Source: JAGWBJ01 sp964291465 (GTDB lineage Bacteria > Chloroflexota > Dehalococcoidia > Lucifugimonadales > JAGWBF01). Taken from it: a stretch of 64,000 nucleotides of DNA. Position numbers and translations under genes: made by a program. Positions 52,469-61,163 of this stretch are shown one piece after another. The DNA lies in NCBI GenBank assembly GCA_964291465.2, contig OZ219942.1, positions 62,001-126,000 on the forward strand, in the 5' to 3' direction. Every line of letters begins with the position of its first letter. The first letter of the stretch is position 1. Below the pieces are notes generated by a model. That model ran no database searches and had not been told where the DNA came from. It was given only the letters and a program-made list of their open reading frames with translations.

Positions 52469-53395
52469 ATGGGCGCATACGTCGTCCGCCGGTTGATGTG
52501 GACCCCCGTGCTCCTCATCGCCGTCTCCCTGATCACGTTCACCCTGGGGCGCTTTGGACCTGGAGACCCGGTACAGATCTGGATGGGCCAGTACAACAAC
52601 CCCGAGGTCGCCGAGCGCCTCCGGCAGCAGTACGGCCTGGACAGGCCCTTCTTCATCCAGTACGGCATCTACGTCAAGGACGCCCTGCAGGGGGACCTGG
52701 GGGAGAGCTTCCAGTACCGGGGACGGGGCGTCTCCGAGCTGCTGAAGAGCCGGATGTGGGTCTCGTTCCAGCTCAACGTGGCAGCGATGATCATAGCCGT
52801 GGGGCTGGGGGTCCCCCTGGGCTTCTTCACGGCGCTGAAACAGGGCACCTGGCTGGACACGGCCACCGTCAGCGCCACCCTGCTCTTCATGTCGGTGCCG
52901 GTGTTCCTGACGGCGCCGGGGATGCTCATCATATTCGCCCTGTGGCTGGACCTGCTCCCCACCCACGGATGGGGCGGGTTCTTCGACCAGCGGGTCATCA
53001 TGCCCGCGCTGGTCATGGGCGTCCCCGGCATAGCGTTCCTGACCCGCCTGACCCGGGCCAGCACCCTGGAGGTGCTGTCCCAGGAGTACGTGCGCACGGC
53101 CCGGGCCAAGGGGCTCAGCGAGCTCACCGTTCGCCACCGCCACATACTGCGGAACGCCCTCATCCCCATCTTCACCATGCTGGGGCTCTCCCTGGCCACG
53201 CTGATGACGGGGACCTTCATAGTCGAGGGCTTCTTCGGCATCCCCGGAATGGGCCGCCTGGCCATCGAGTCGTTCTTCGCCAGGGACTACCCGATAATCA
53301 TGGCCCTTACGCTGATAATCGCCGCGGCCTTCGTGCTGGCGAACCTGCTGGTCGACATCGGGTACCGGTTCATAGACCCCAGGATAAGGTACTGA
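52469..53395 (+). CDS. ABC transporter permease, DppB/OppB type
   Basis: 308 residues. MGAYVVRRLMWTPVLLIAVSLITF is the standard first helix, followed by the GPGDPVQIWMGQ motif. The EAA loop is QEYVRTARAKGLSELTVRHRH, and the protein ends FIDPRIRY as in the family. It overlaps no gene and is separated from the partner permease by 4 nt. It is more distant from the 531 and 16354 permeases than those are from each other, judging by the N-terminal half. No ATPase gene follows. Confidence 0.88.
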   Translation: MGAYVVRRLMWTPVLLIAVSLITFTLGRFGPGDPVQIWMGQYNNPEVAERLRQQYGLDRPFFIQYGIYVKDALQGDLGESFQYRGRGVSELLKSRMWVSFQLNVAAMIIAVGLGVPLGFFTALKQGTWLDTATVSATLLFMSVPVFLTAPGMLIIFALWLDLLPTHGWGGFFDQRVIMPALVMGVPGIAFLTRLTRASTLEVLSQEYVRTARAKGLSELTVRHRHILRNALIPIFTMLGLSLATLMTGTFIVEGFFGIPGMGRLAIESFFARDYPIIMALTLIIAAAFVLANLLVDIGYRFIDPRIRY

Positions 53396-53399
53396 GGCC

Positions 53400-54365
53400 G
53401 TGGCCACCGAAGAGCGGGCGGCACTGTTCGAGACCGGGGAGACGGGGACGAGCCTCTGGGCCCAGTCCGTCCGTCGCCTGCTGCGGAAGAAGGTCGGGAT
53501 GGTGTGCCTGGCGGTCATCCTGGTCTTCTACGTGGCCGGCGCCACGGCCCAGTGGATCGCGCCCTACGAATACAACGCCTTCGACATCGAGGAGATCAAG
53601 GCGAGGCCGTCCTTGAGCCACCCCTTCGGCACCGACCGGGCGGGCAGGGACATCTTCACCCGGGTGATCTACGGCCTGCGGACCCTGGTGATACTCACCG
53701 TCGCGGCCATGGCCACCGGGTTCGTGTTCCTGGGTATCACGCTGGGGCTGATATCCGGCTACTTCGGCAAGCTGGCCGACGCCGTAATCATGCGGGTGGG
53801 GGAGGTGTTCCTGTCCTTCCCGGACATCCTGCTGGTGCTGCTCATCGCGGCCACGGTGAAGCCCAGGGTCACGGAGTGGGTGTTCGCCTTCGAAGACGCC
53901 ACGGGCATCGAGGGCATAGTGGGCCTGGGGATCGTGGACTACGTGGTGATCTTCGGCGCCATGTCGGCCTTCTCGTGGGTGGGCATGGCCCGGCTGGTGC
54001 GCGGCCAGGTGCTGTACATCAAGGAGAGCCAGTACGTGGAGGCTGCCCAGGCCACCGGGGCCTCGACGCTCAGGGTCCTGGCGACCCACGTGCTGCCCAA
54101 CGTCCTCAGTCCCGTCATCGTGGTGGTGTCCATGGGAATGGGCGGGCTGGTCTTCACCGCCGTGGTGCTGGGGTGGTTGGGCATCGGCGTCCAGCCGCCG
54201 ACCCCCGACCTGGGGCGGATGCTCTTCGAGAACGGGAACATCGGCGTGCTCAGGAGTGACCCCCACCTGCTGCTGTTCCCCGTGGGAGTCATCACGGTGT
54301 TGATATTCGGGTTCAACCTGCTGGGCGACGCGCTGAACGACGCGTTTAACCCCCGGGCGCGCTAG
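53400..54365 (+). CDS. ABC transporter permease, DppC/OppC type
   Basis: 321 residues from GTG, 4 nt after the DppB-type stop. Motifs: LLRKKVGMVCLAVILVFYV, HPFGTDRAGRDIFTRVIYGLR, the EAA loop ESQYVEAAQATGASTLRVLATH and GDALNDAFNPRAR. An extra segment (about residues 150-175, VTEWVFAFEDATGIEGIVGLG) is longer than in the other two DppC-type proteins here. Completes the third importer set. Confidence 0.88.
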   Translation: MATEERAALFETGETGTSLWAQSVRRLLRKKVGMVCLAVILVFYVAGATAQWIAPYEYNAFDIEEIKARPSLSHPFGTDRAGRDIFTRVIYGLRTLVILTVAAMATGFVFLGITLGLISGYFGKLADAVIMRVGEVFLSFPDILLVLLIAATVKPRVTEWVFAFEDATGIEGIVGLGIVDYVVIFGAMSAFSWVGMARLVRGQVLYIKESQYVEAAQATGASTLRVLATHVLPNVLSPVIVVVSMGMGGLVFTAVVLGWLGIGVQPPTPDLGRMLFENGNIGVLRSDPHLLLFPVGVITVLIFGFNLLGDALNDAFNPRAR

Positions 54366-54473
54366 CGCCAAGGCACGTTAGGCGACGAGCGCGTTAGGGC
54401 CAGGAGCGCGCTGGGGAAAAGGCAAGGGCCGGCCTCTCCATGGGGGGCTGGCCCCGTGTTCTCGTCCAGGCGC

Positions 54474-55934
54474 CTATCTTCCGCGGGGGTCGCCCCAAGT
54501 CTCCGTCCCGCGTGACCTCCATCTCCCAATCCCGCCGCGGGCCCCCGCCGCCACCAGCGGGCCCGCCAGCAGGCCGAGAACGGCCAGGTCCGCCGCGCCG
54601 CCGGTGGAGGCGTTGCAGCTTCCCCTGCGCCGCTCCCGCTCCTCCTCGGCAGCCGGGCGGTCCCCGGAGGGCTGCGGGACCGCCGTGGCCTCGGGCAGCG
54701 GCGTCGGGCCCGCGGGCTCCGAGGCCTCCTCGTCGCCGGGGGCCGGGCCGACCTGGTCCCTCAGCTCCCCCGGGGGAGGGAAGGGGTCGAGCCCCAGGGC
54801 CTCGCGCCACTCGGAGTCCAGGCCATACTGGTCGAAGCCGTAGGTCCTCCGCAGGGCCTCGTCGGCGGAGAGGCTGGTGCGGAAGGCCGCCATCAGCTCG
54901 GCCAGCTTCTCCTCGCCGTAGCGGGCGGCCAGGTATTCCACCACGGACTTTCCGTGGCCGTAGCCTATGATGATGTCCTCGGGGTCTCCCCCAAAGGTCT
55001 GGAGGTACCAGAGGGGCTTCAGCCGGCGGGTGAAGATAGCGTACCGGAGGGCGAGGTCGTACTGGGGAGTCTGGTCGATGTTGCCGTACTCGGCCAAGCC
55101 CTCGTTGAGCCAGACTGGGACCGCCGCGTAGCCCTGGCCAGTGGCCTCGGCGACCAGGATGTGGGTGAACTCGTGGGAGACGACGCCGGTGACGTTGGCC
55201 TCGGAGGCCAGCGCCACGATGACCCGCTTGTCGGGGAAGGCCATGCCCTCGGTCTGCAGGTCCTCGCGTACGGCCTGGGAGCGGAAGGGAAGGCCGCGGG
55301 CCATGTCCCGGTAGTTGCTGTAGGAGACGATGCGTATGGGCTCGGAGGGGCTGATGCCCAGGACTACGCCCATCTTATCCATGGTCTCGAGGGCGGCGTC
55401 CAGCACCGTTTGGGCCCGCTTCTCCACGAAGTCGCCGTAGTAGTAGACGGTCACTATCCCGCCGTCGTCGCTGATGGACTCCCACTCCAGGCTCTCGTCC
55501 ATGTAGAGGAACTCCTGGTCCTCGGTACGGAGGACCCGGCCCGCCGAGTCCCGGACCTCGTAGGAGTACTCTATGAGGGAGCCCGGTGGGGTGTATGTGG
55601 CGGCGTTGTCGATGGGCATGACGTACTCGCCGCTGACCTGTGTACCAGCCTGGATGTCGAGGTAGCCGTAGGTGCTGCGGTCGCTGCCCAGGGGCCGGAG
55701 GAAGACGCGGATCTCCTCCACCGGGTCCGGGCTGGTGGCAGTGACTTGGAAGATGACGCTCTCGGGGAAGTCGGAGACGACGGTATTGGAGACGATCTTG
55801 AGCTCGTCCCCGTCGGCAAAGACCGCGGGGGACATGGCCAGGAGGGCGGCCAGGGCAGACAGCGCCAACAGGGCGACGGCAGCCCGCTTGGACGCCAGCC
55901 GGGCGATGACTCTCTTGGGCGATGGTCTCGACAC
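54474..55934 (-). CDS. Secreted gluzincin-like (peptidase MA-like) protein with C-terminal anchor
   Basis: 486 residues from GTG 55934, which begins a Sec signal peptide (residues 1-40, cleavage after VFA). Residues 41-150 form a beta-rich domain. The metallopeptidase motif H254-E-F-T-H258 (VSHEFTHILV) and the downstream E278 (WLNEGLAEY) make a complete gluzincin zinc site. A Pro/Glu-rich linker (about 390-450) leads to a hydrophobic segment (ADLAVLGLLAGPLVAAG) and a short basic tail, suggesting retention at the cell surface. Substrate unknown. Divergent from the yvcK-glmS operon. Confidence 0.82.
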   Translation of the reverse strand: MSRPSPKRVIARLASKRAAVALLALSALAALLAMSPAVFADGDELKIVSNTVVSDFPESVIFQVTATSPDPVEEIRVFLRPLGSDRSTYGYLDIQAGTQVSGEYVMPIDNAATYTPPGSLIEYSYEVRDSAGRVLRTEDQEFLYMDESLEWESISDDGGIVTVYYYGDFVEKRAQTVLDAALETMDKMGVVLGISPSEPIRIVSYSNYRDMARGLPFRSQAVREDLQTEGMAFPDKRVIVALASEANVTGVVSHEFTHILVAEATGQGYAAVPVWLNEGLAEYGNIDQTPQYDLALRYAIFTRRLKPLWYLQTFGGDPEDIIIGYGHGKSVVEYLAARYGEEKLAELMAAFRTSLSADEALRRTYGFDQYGLDSEWREALGLDPFPPPGELRDQVGPAPGDEEASEPAGPTPLPEATAVPQPSGDRPAAEEERERRRGSCNASTGGAADLAVLGLLAGPLVAAGARGGIGRWRSRGTETWGDPRGR

Positions 55935-56070
55935 TGTGCCCCCTCTACAACGATTGTAAGGGAAGACGTGGAGAGTTGTCCAAACCATCATACGCTGGTG
56001 GGGGCAAGTTGGATTGTGGGAGGCGCGACGGCGGCGCCCCCCTGGGCCGGGCGCGCTAGCTCCCCTCGCC

Positions 56071-56099
56071 TTGACTGGGGCCCTCATGGGCCATACACT
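56071..56099 (+). promoter_or_regulatory. Promoter for the yvcK-glmS operon
   Basis: TTGACT (56071-56076), 17-nt spacer, TACACT (56094-56099). The ATG at 56112 is only about 6 nt past the predicted +1, so the message is nearly leaderless. Confidence 0.65.
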
Positions 56100-56111
56100 A
56101 GGGTCACCGAG

Positions 56112-57110
56112 ATGAATCGCAAGAAGATCGTGGTCATCGGGGGCGGCACCGGCAACCACACCACCCTCAGCGGTCTCAAGTACCAGGAGTGCGACCTCAC
56201 CGCCGTCGTCGCCATGACCGACAGCGGCGGCAGCTCGGGCCGCCTGCGGGACGAGCTTGGGCACCTGCCACCCGGAGACGTCCGTCAGTGCCTGGTGGCC
56301 TTGGCGCCCGACGACAGGTCCACCGCCCTCCTGGCCCGCCTGTTCGACTACCGGTTCAACGCCGGCAACGGCCTCCTGGGCCACAGCTTTGGCAACCTGT
56401 TCCTCACGGCCCTGACGGAGATCACCGGCAACACGGCCACCGCCATCTCCGAGGCGTCTCGAATGCTGGCCATCAAGGGCACCGTCCTGCCCGTGACCCT
56501 CACCAAGTCCACTTTGGTGGCCCGGCTGGAGGACGGGACCGATGTCGTGGGCGAGGCCAACATAGACCAGCGCTCGGAAAACTTGGACGTGACCATCGAC
56601 TACATCTACCTGGAGCCCAAGGCCTACGCCTACCCGCCCGTGCTGGAGGCCATCGAGGGGGCCGACGCCCTGGTGATGGGCCCGGGGGACATCTACACCA
56701 GCATCATCCCCAACCTGCTGGTGGAGGACGTGGCCCAGGCGATCAGGAGCAGCAACGCCACGAAGATCTGCGTCTGCAACCTGATGACCAAGCCAGGGGA
56801 GTCCGACGGCTTCAAGGCGTCGGACTTTGCCAACCTGCTCCGGGAGTACCTGGGCACCACCGAGCCCCTGGACTACCTGGTGGTGAACGACGCCCCCTAC
56901 CAGGAGCGCATCCTCCAGCGCTACGCGGCCCAGGACCAGTTCCCGGTGACTCTGGACCCCGAGGCGTGCGCCGGGCTGGTGGGCGAGATCGTCCAGGCGC
57001 CCATCCTCTCGGCGGGGGTCTACATCCGCCACGACCCCCACGCCCTGGCCAGGACCATCATGGGCCTGTTGAGCAGCGTGGGCGCCGGCAGGCGTTCGGT
57101 CCGCGCCTAG
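56112..57110 (+). CDS. yvcK: YvcK/CofD-like protein (gluconeogenesis factor family)
   Basis: 332 residues. VVIGGGTGNHTTLSGLK is the nucleotide-binding loop, followed by MTDSGGSSGRLRDELGHLPPGD and GHSFGNLFLTAL, all diagnostic. YvcK proteins bind UDP-sugars and control carbon flow into cell-wall precursors in several bacteria; CofD relatives transfer 2-phospholactate in F420 synthesis but have different conserved blocks. The gene is followed after 8 nt by glmS, fitting a UDP-GlcNAc/cell-wall role. Start ATG sits almost at the transcription start. Confidence 0.88.
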   Translation: MNRKKIVVIGGGTGNHTTLSGLKYQECDLTAVVAMTDSGGSSGRLRDELGHLPPGDVRQCLVALAPDDRSTALLARLFDYRFNAGNGLLGHSFGNLFLTALTEITGNTATAISEASRMLAIKGTVLPVTLTKSTLVARLEDGTDVVGEANIDQRSENLDVTIDYIYLEPKAYAYPPVLEAIEGADALVMGPGDIYTSIIPNLLVEDVAQAIRSSNATKICVCNLMTKPGESDGFKASDFANLLREYLGTTEPLDYLVVNDAPYQERILQRYAAQDQFPVTLDPEACAGLVGEIVQAPILSAGVYIRHDPHALARTIMGLLSSVGAGRRSVRA

Positions 57111-57118
57111 GGGACGGC

Positions 57119-58984
57119 ATGTGCGGCATCGTAGGCTACCTGGGCCCCCGTGACGCATGGTCCACGGTGCTGGACGCCATGCACCGCCTGGAGTACCGGG
57201 GCTACGACAGCTCGGGCATCGCCGTCCTCACCCCCGAGGGCCGGCTGGAGGTCCACAAGTCCGCGGGCAAGGTCCGCGAGCTGACGGCCGCCAGCGGCGG
57301 GCCCGGGCCCAAGGGTCACCTGGGCCTGGGCCACACCCGCTGGGCCACCCACGGCAGGCCCACGGACGCCAACGCCCACCCCCACACCGACTGCAGGGGC
57401 CGGGTGGCCGTGGTCCACAACGGCATCGTGGAGAACTACCTGCAGCTCCGGGAGCGGCTGCAGGCGGGCGGCCACGCCTTCACCTCCGAGACGGACAGCG
57501 AGGTGATCGCCCACCTGATAGAGGATGGCCTTGACCGGGACCTGGGCTTCGAGGCCGCGTTCCTGTCCATGAAGGAGCACCTGCTGGGCTCCCAGGCGAT
57601 TGTGGCCGCCATGGAGGGCGGCGGGAAGAAGACGCTGATGGCCGCCCGGCTGGGCCACGCCGGGGGCATCGTCCTCTCCCACAGGCCGGAGGAGGGCCAC
57701 AGGCCGGGGGAGGCCGCGGTCAGCAGCGACCTGGCAGCGCTGCTCCCCCTGGCCGACAGCGTCACCTTCCTGGAGGACGGGGAGACGGCCGTGGTGAGGC
57801 AGGACGGGATAAGGTTCCTGGGACGGGACCACCGGGAGGTACACAAGACCCCCCAGCCGGTGCCCCGGGGCACCACGTGGGCCGAGAAGGGGGGCTACCG
57901 GCACTTCATGCTCAAGGAGATCATGGAGCAGCCCCAGGCCGTGGCCGGGGCCCTGCGGGACCGGGTGGACTTCCAGCGGGGCGAGGTGACCCTGGACGAG
58001 CTGCCCCTGACCGACGCCGAGGTGAGGGACATCGACCGGGTCGTCCTGGTCGGATGCGGCACCAGCCTCTACGCCGCCATGGTGGGCAGGCATTACATGG
58101 AGGAGCTGGCGGGGCTGAACGCCGAGGTGGACAGCGCCTCGGAGTACCGGTACCGCAACATCCACGTGGACTCCCGGACCCTGGTGGTGTCCATCGGCCA
58201 GTCGGGGGAGACGGCGGACACGCTGGCGGCGATGGCGGCGGTGAGGGAGAAGGGCGGCAGGCTGCTCACCATCTGCAACGCCGAGGGCAGCCAGGCCACG
58301 CGGCTGGCCGAGGGGACGCTGTACATGAGGGCCGGCCCGGAGATCGGGGTCGCCAGCACCAAGACCTTCATGGCGTCCCTGACGGTGCTGGCCCTGCTGG
58401 CCATCCACCTGGGGAGGGTCCGGCAGGCGCTGGGGGCCGGGGACTCACAGCGACTGCTGGAGGAGATGGCCCGGCTGCCCAACCAGCTTGGCGGGGTCCT
58501 GGCCGGACAGGATGCTTACGGCGCCCTGGCAAGAAGGTACCACCGGTCCGACGACTTCCTGTACATGGGCCGGGGCATAACCCATCCCGTGGCCCTGGAG
58601 GGGGCCCTAAAGCTGAAGGAGATAGGCTACATCCACGCCGAGGGGTACGCGGCCGGGGAGATGAAGCACGGGCCCATCGCGCTCATCGACCCCGGCATGC
58701 CCGTCGTGGCCGTGGCGCCCCGGGGCCGCCTATACGGCAAGATGGCCAACAACGTCAAAGAGGTGAAGGCGCGGGACGGCTCGGTCATCGCCGTGGTCTC
58801 GGAGGGGGACCGGGAGCTGGCCTCCCAGGTGGACGACGTCATCGAGATCCCCGCCTGCCAGGAGGCGTTCAGCCCCATGCTGGCCGTGGCGCCGCTGCAG
58901 CTCTTGGCCTACCACATCGCCGTGCGCCGGGGGTGCGACGTGGACCAGCCCAGGAACCTGGCCAAGTCGGTGACGGTAGAGTAG
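57119..58984 (+). CDS. glmS: Glutamine-fructose-6-phosphate aminotransferase (isomerizing)
   Basis: 621 residues; ATG directly followed by the N-terminal nucleophile Cys (MCGIVGYLGPRDA). Type II glutamine amidotransferase domain (about 1-230: YRGYDSSGIAV, LGHTRWATHG, VVHNGIVENY) and two SIS domains (VLVGCGTSLYAAMVGRHYME; GQSGETADT; MGRGITHPVALEGALKLKEI). It ends with NLAKSVTVE. It makes glucosamine-6-phosphate for peptidoglycan precursors. A putative insertion GGGKKTL-like stretch near residue 165 is within normal variation. Operon partner of yvcK. Confidence 0.97.
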   Translation: MCGIVGYLGPRDAWSTVLDAMHRLEYRGYDSSGIAVLTPEGRLEVHKSAGKVRELTAASGGPGPKGHLGLGHTRWATHGRPTDANAHPHTDCRGRVAVVHNGIVENYLQLRERLQAGGHAFTSETDSEVIAHLIEDGLDRDLGFEAAFLSMKEHLLGSQAIVAAMEGGGKKTLMAARLGHAGGIVLSHRPEEGHRPGEAAVSSDLAALLPLADSVTFLEDGETAVVRQDGIRFLGRDHREVHKTPQPVPRGTTWAEKGGYRHFMLKEIMEQPQAVAGALRDRVDFQRGEVTLDELPLTDAEVRDIDRVVLVGCGTSLYAAMVGRHYMEELAGLNAEVDSASEYRYRNIHVDSRTLVVSIGQSGETADTLAAMAAVREKGGRLLTICNAEGSQATRLAEGTLYMRAGPEIGVASTKTFMASLTVLALLAIHLGRVRQALGAGDSQRLLEEMARLPNQLGGVLAGQDAYGALARRYHRSDDFLYMGRGITHPVALEGALKLKEIGYIHAEGYAAGEMKHGPIALIDPGMPVVAVAPRGRLYGKMANNVKEVKARDGSVIAVVSEGDRELASQVDDVIEIPACQEAFSPMLAVAPLQLLAYHIAVRRGCDVDQPRNLAKSVTVE

Positions 58985-59016
58985 GGGCTAACCACCGCCG
59001 CCTCCACAGCTAACCC

Positions 59017-59775
59017 TCAGCGTCCCTGCCAGACCGGCTCCCTCTTCTCGGCGAAGGCCCTGACCCCCTCCTTGGCGTCCTCGGTGGTGCGGATGAGGTC
59101 CACCTTGGCCTGCGCGTAGGCGGTGCGGCGCTCCAGGTCCATGGCGGCGCCGTTGATGGACACCTCTTTGATCGCCGCCAGGGCCAGCGGGGCGTTCTTC
59201 ATGATCTTCCGGGCCATCTCCTCCGCCGCCGGGAAGGTCTCGCCAGCGGGGAGGACATGGTTCACCAGGCCCAGCTCCAGGGCCCGGCGGGCGTCGATGA
59301 ACTCCCCGGTGAACATGATCTCGAAAGCGATGTTGCGCGGCACCACGTGGGCCAGGAGGGCCGGCCCGCTGACCGAGGCGATGCCCCGCTTCACCTGGGG
59401 CCAGCCGAACTGGGCCTCCTCGGAGGCTATCCGGATGTCGCTGCCAAGGGCCAGGCCGCACCCCTGGGCCAGGCATATGCCGTTGATGGCCGATATGATG
59501 GGCTTCCAGATCCGCTGCTGGGCGACGTACAGGTCCGAGGTGCTGAGGCCCTCGTCGGCGCGGCCGGCGGCCATGGCGACAAGGTCGTGGCCGGTGGAGA
59601 AGGCCCTGCCCCTCCCGGTGACTATGGCGACCCGGACCTGAGGGTTCGAGTCCACATCCTGGAACGCCTCCCACAGTAGCTGGCGCATCTCGGGGTTGAT
59701 GGCGTTCAGCTTCTCCGGCCGGTTCAACGTTATGTAGGCTATGCCGTCTTTGATTTCATATTCGACCTCTGCCAT
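59017..59775 (-). CDS. Enoyl-CoA hydratase/isomerase family protein (crotonase)
   Basis: 252 residues; ATG after GGAGGAAACG. Crotonase features: GIAYITLNRPEKLNAI, GRGRAFSTGHDLVAM (oxyanion loop), NGICLAQGCGLALGSD. One of the two hydratase glutamates is present at E152 (IAFEIMFTG), but the position equivalent to Glu144 of rat hydratase is Q127 (FGWPQ). Thus simple hydration may be impaired and another crotonase reaction (isomerase, hydrolase or lyase) is possible. Last gene of a minus-strand operon with two CoA-transferase subunits. Confidence 0.85.
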   Translation of the reverse strand: MAEVEYEIKDGIAYITLNRPEKLNAINPEMRQLLWEAFQDVDSNPQVRVAIVTGRGRAFSTGHDLVAMAAGRADEGLSTSDLYVAQQRIWKPIISAINGICLAQGCGLALGSDIRIASEEAQFGWPQVKRGIASVSGPALLAHVVPRNIAFEIMFTGEFIDARRALELGLVNHVLPAGETFPAAEEMARKIMKNAPLALAAIKEVSINGAAMDLERRTAYAQAKVDLIRTTEDAKEGVRAFAEKREPVWQGR

Positions 59776-59868
59776 CGTTTCCTCCAGACTTCACAGGTTA
59801 CATCTTATGTGGCGCGGCCCCACCCGGCTCCCCCGCCACGCGGGGGCAGCGGGGCTCCGAGGGAGGCG

Positions 59869-61131
59869 TCATATGACGCGGGACCCCGTGGGCACCGTCC
59901 CTATGACGCCATCCTCTTCCAGCCGGTCCACCTGGGCGTCGGTCAGGCCCACCATGTCGCAGTAGACCAGACGGTTGTGCTCCCCCAGCCCGGGGGCTGG
60001 AGAGCCCATGTCCCCCGGAGTCCTGGACATCTTCCAGGCCAGGCCCGGGTAGCGGTGGCGGCCGGCCGACGGGTGGTCCATCTCCACGAAGGTGCTCCGG
60101 TGCCGGTAGTGGGGGTCGGCCAGGAGGTCCGGGGCAGACAGCACCGGGGCGGCCGGGACGCCCGCCTCCTGCAGGAGGCGGGCCACCTGGTAGGGCTCCA
60201 TCTCCCGGGTCCACGCCGAGACGGCCCCGTCTATCTCGTCCTCCCGATCCCTTCGGCCCTCCGCCGTGGCAAGGTCCGGGTCCCGCGCCAGGTCGTCCCT
60301 ATCCATGGCGCCACACAGCCGCCGCCACTCCCCATCGGAGGTGGCGGCGACGGCGACCCAACGGTCCTCTCCCCGGCACCGGTACGTGTTGTGGGGCACG
60401 TACATCTCGCTGCGATTGCCCCTTCTCTCGGGCTCCACGCCAGTCATCTGGTAGCCCAATAGCTGTGCGCCGATGAGGGCGACGGCGGACTCCTGCTGGG
60501 AGACGTCGATGAACATCCCTTTGCCGGTCCTGCGGCGGTGCCTGAGGGCCACAAGGATGGCGCCCGCCGCGTGGGAGCCGGTGACGGGGTCGCCGTGGTT
60601 GATGCCCGACTTCATCGGACCCTCGCCCCGGTAGCCGGTGATATGGGCCATCCCCGAGAGCTGCTCCTGACCGATGCCGTAGGCCAGGTACCGTTTCCAG
60701 GGCCCCGTATTCCCGAAGGCGGGCATGGAGACGTATATCAGGTCCGGGCGCAGCCTGCGCAGCTCCTCGTAGGAGTACCCCAGGCGCGCCAGGCTGCCGT
60801 AACGGAAGTTTTCGATGACCACGTCGCTGATGGCGACCAGGGAGTCGAAGACCTCCCGACCGCTCTCCGCTGTCAGGTCCAGGGTGATGCCGTACTGGCC
60901 CATGTGGAGGCAGTTGAACCAGCCGTTCCGGTTCCACGGACGCTCCCCCGGCTCAGAGTCGGGATAGGCGGCGATCCCCCGGGCCGGGTTGACGGGGCCC
61001 CGGTGGTTGTCGTAGACCCGGGTGGACTCCATCTTGATCACCTGCGCGCCCATGTCGCCCAGGAGCTTGGTGCAGTAAGGCCCCGCCCAGATGCGCGACA
61101 GGTCCAGTATCCGGTAACTGGAGAGGGGCAT
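59869..61131 (-). CDS. Class III (CaiB/BaiF) CoA-transferase, catalytic-type subunit
   Basis: 420 residues from ATG 61131. The fold markers LDLSRIWAGPYCTKLLGDMGA, ENFRYGSLARLG and FIDVSQQES are present. The catalytic Asp of the family aligns with D181 in NHGDPVTGSHAAG. It lies 32 nt downstream of a second family member whose equivalent position is Gln (see 61164), so the two may form a heterodimer in which this subunit carries out CoA transfer, as in other paired class III enzymes. Probably activates an organic acid as its CoA thioester; the acid is unknown. Confidence 0.86.
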   Translation of the reverse strand: MPLSSYRILDLSRIWAGPYCTKLLGDMGAQVIKMESTRVYDNHRGPVNPARGIAAYPDSEPGERPWNRNGWFNCLHMGQYGITLDLTAESGREVFDSLVAISDVVIENFRYGSLARLGYSYEELRRLRPDLIYVSMPAFGNTGPWKRYLAYGIGQEQLSGMAHITGYRGEGPMKSGINHGDPVTGSHAAGAILVALRHRRRTGKGMFIDVSQQESAVALIGAQLLGYQMTGVEPERRGNRSEMYVPHNTYRCRGEDRWVAVAATSDGEWRRLCGAMDRDDLARDPDLATAEGRRDREDEIDGAVSAWTREMEPYQVARLLQEAGVPAAPVLSAPDLLADPHYRHRSTFVEMDHPSAGRHRYPGLAWKMSRTPGDMGSPAPGLGEHNRLVYCDMVGLTDAQVDRLEEDGVIGTVPTGSRVI

Positions 61132-61163
61132 GGACCGGGGCGCCTCGCCGGCGCAGCCGGGGC

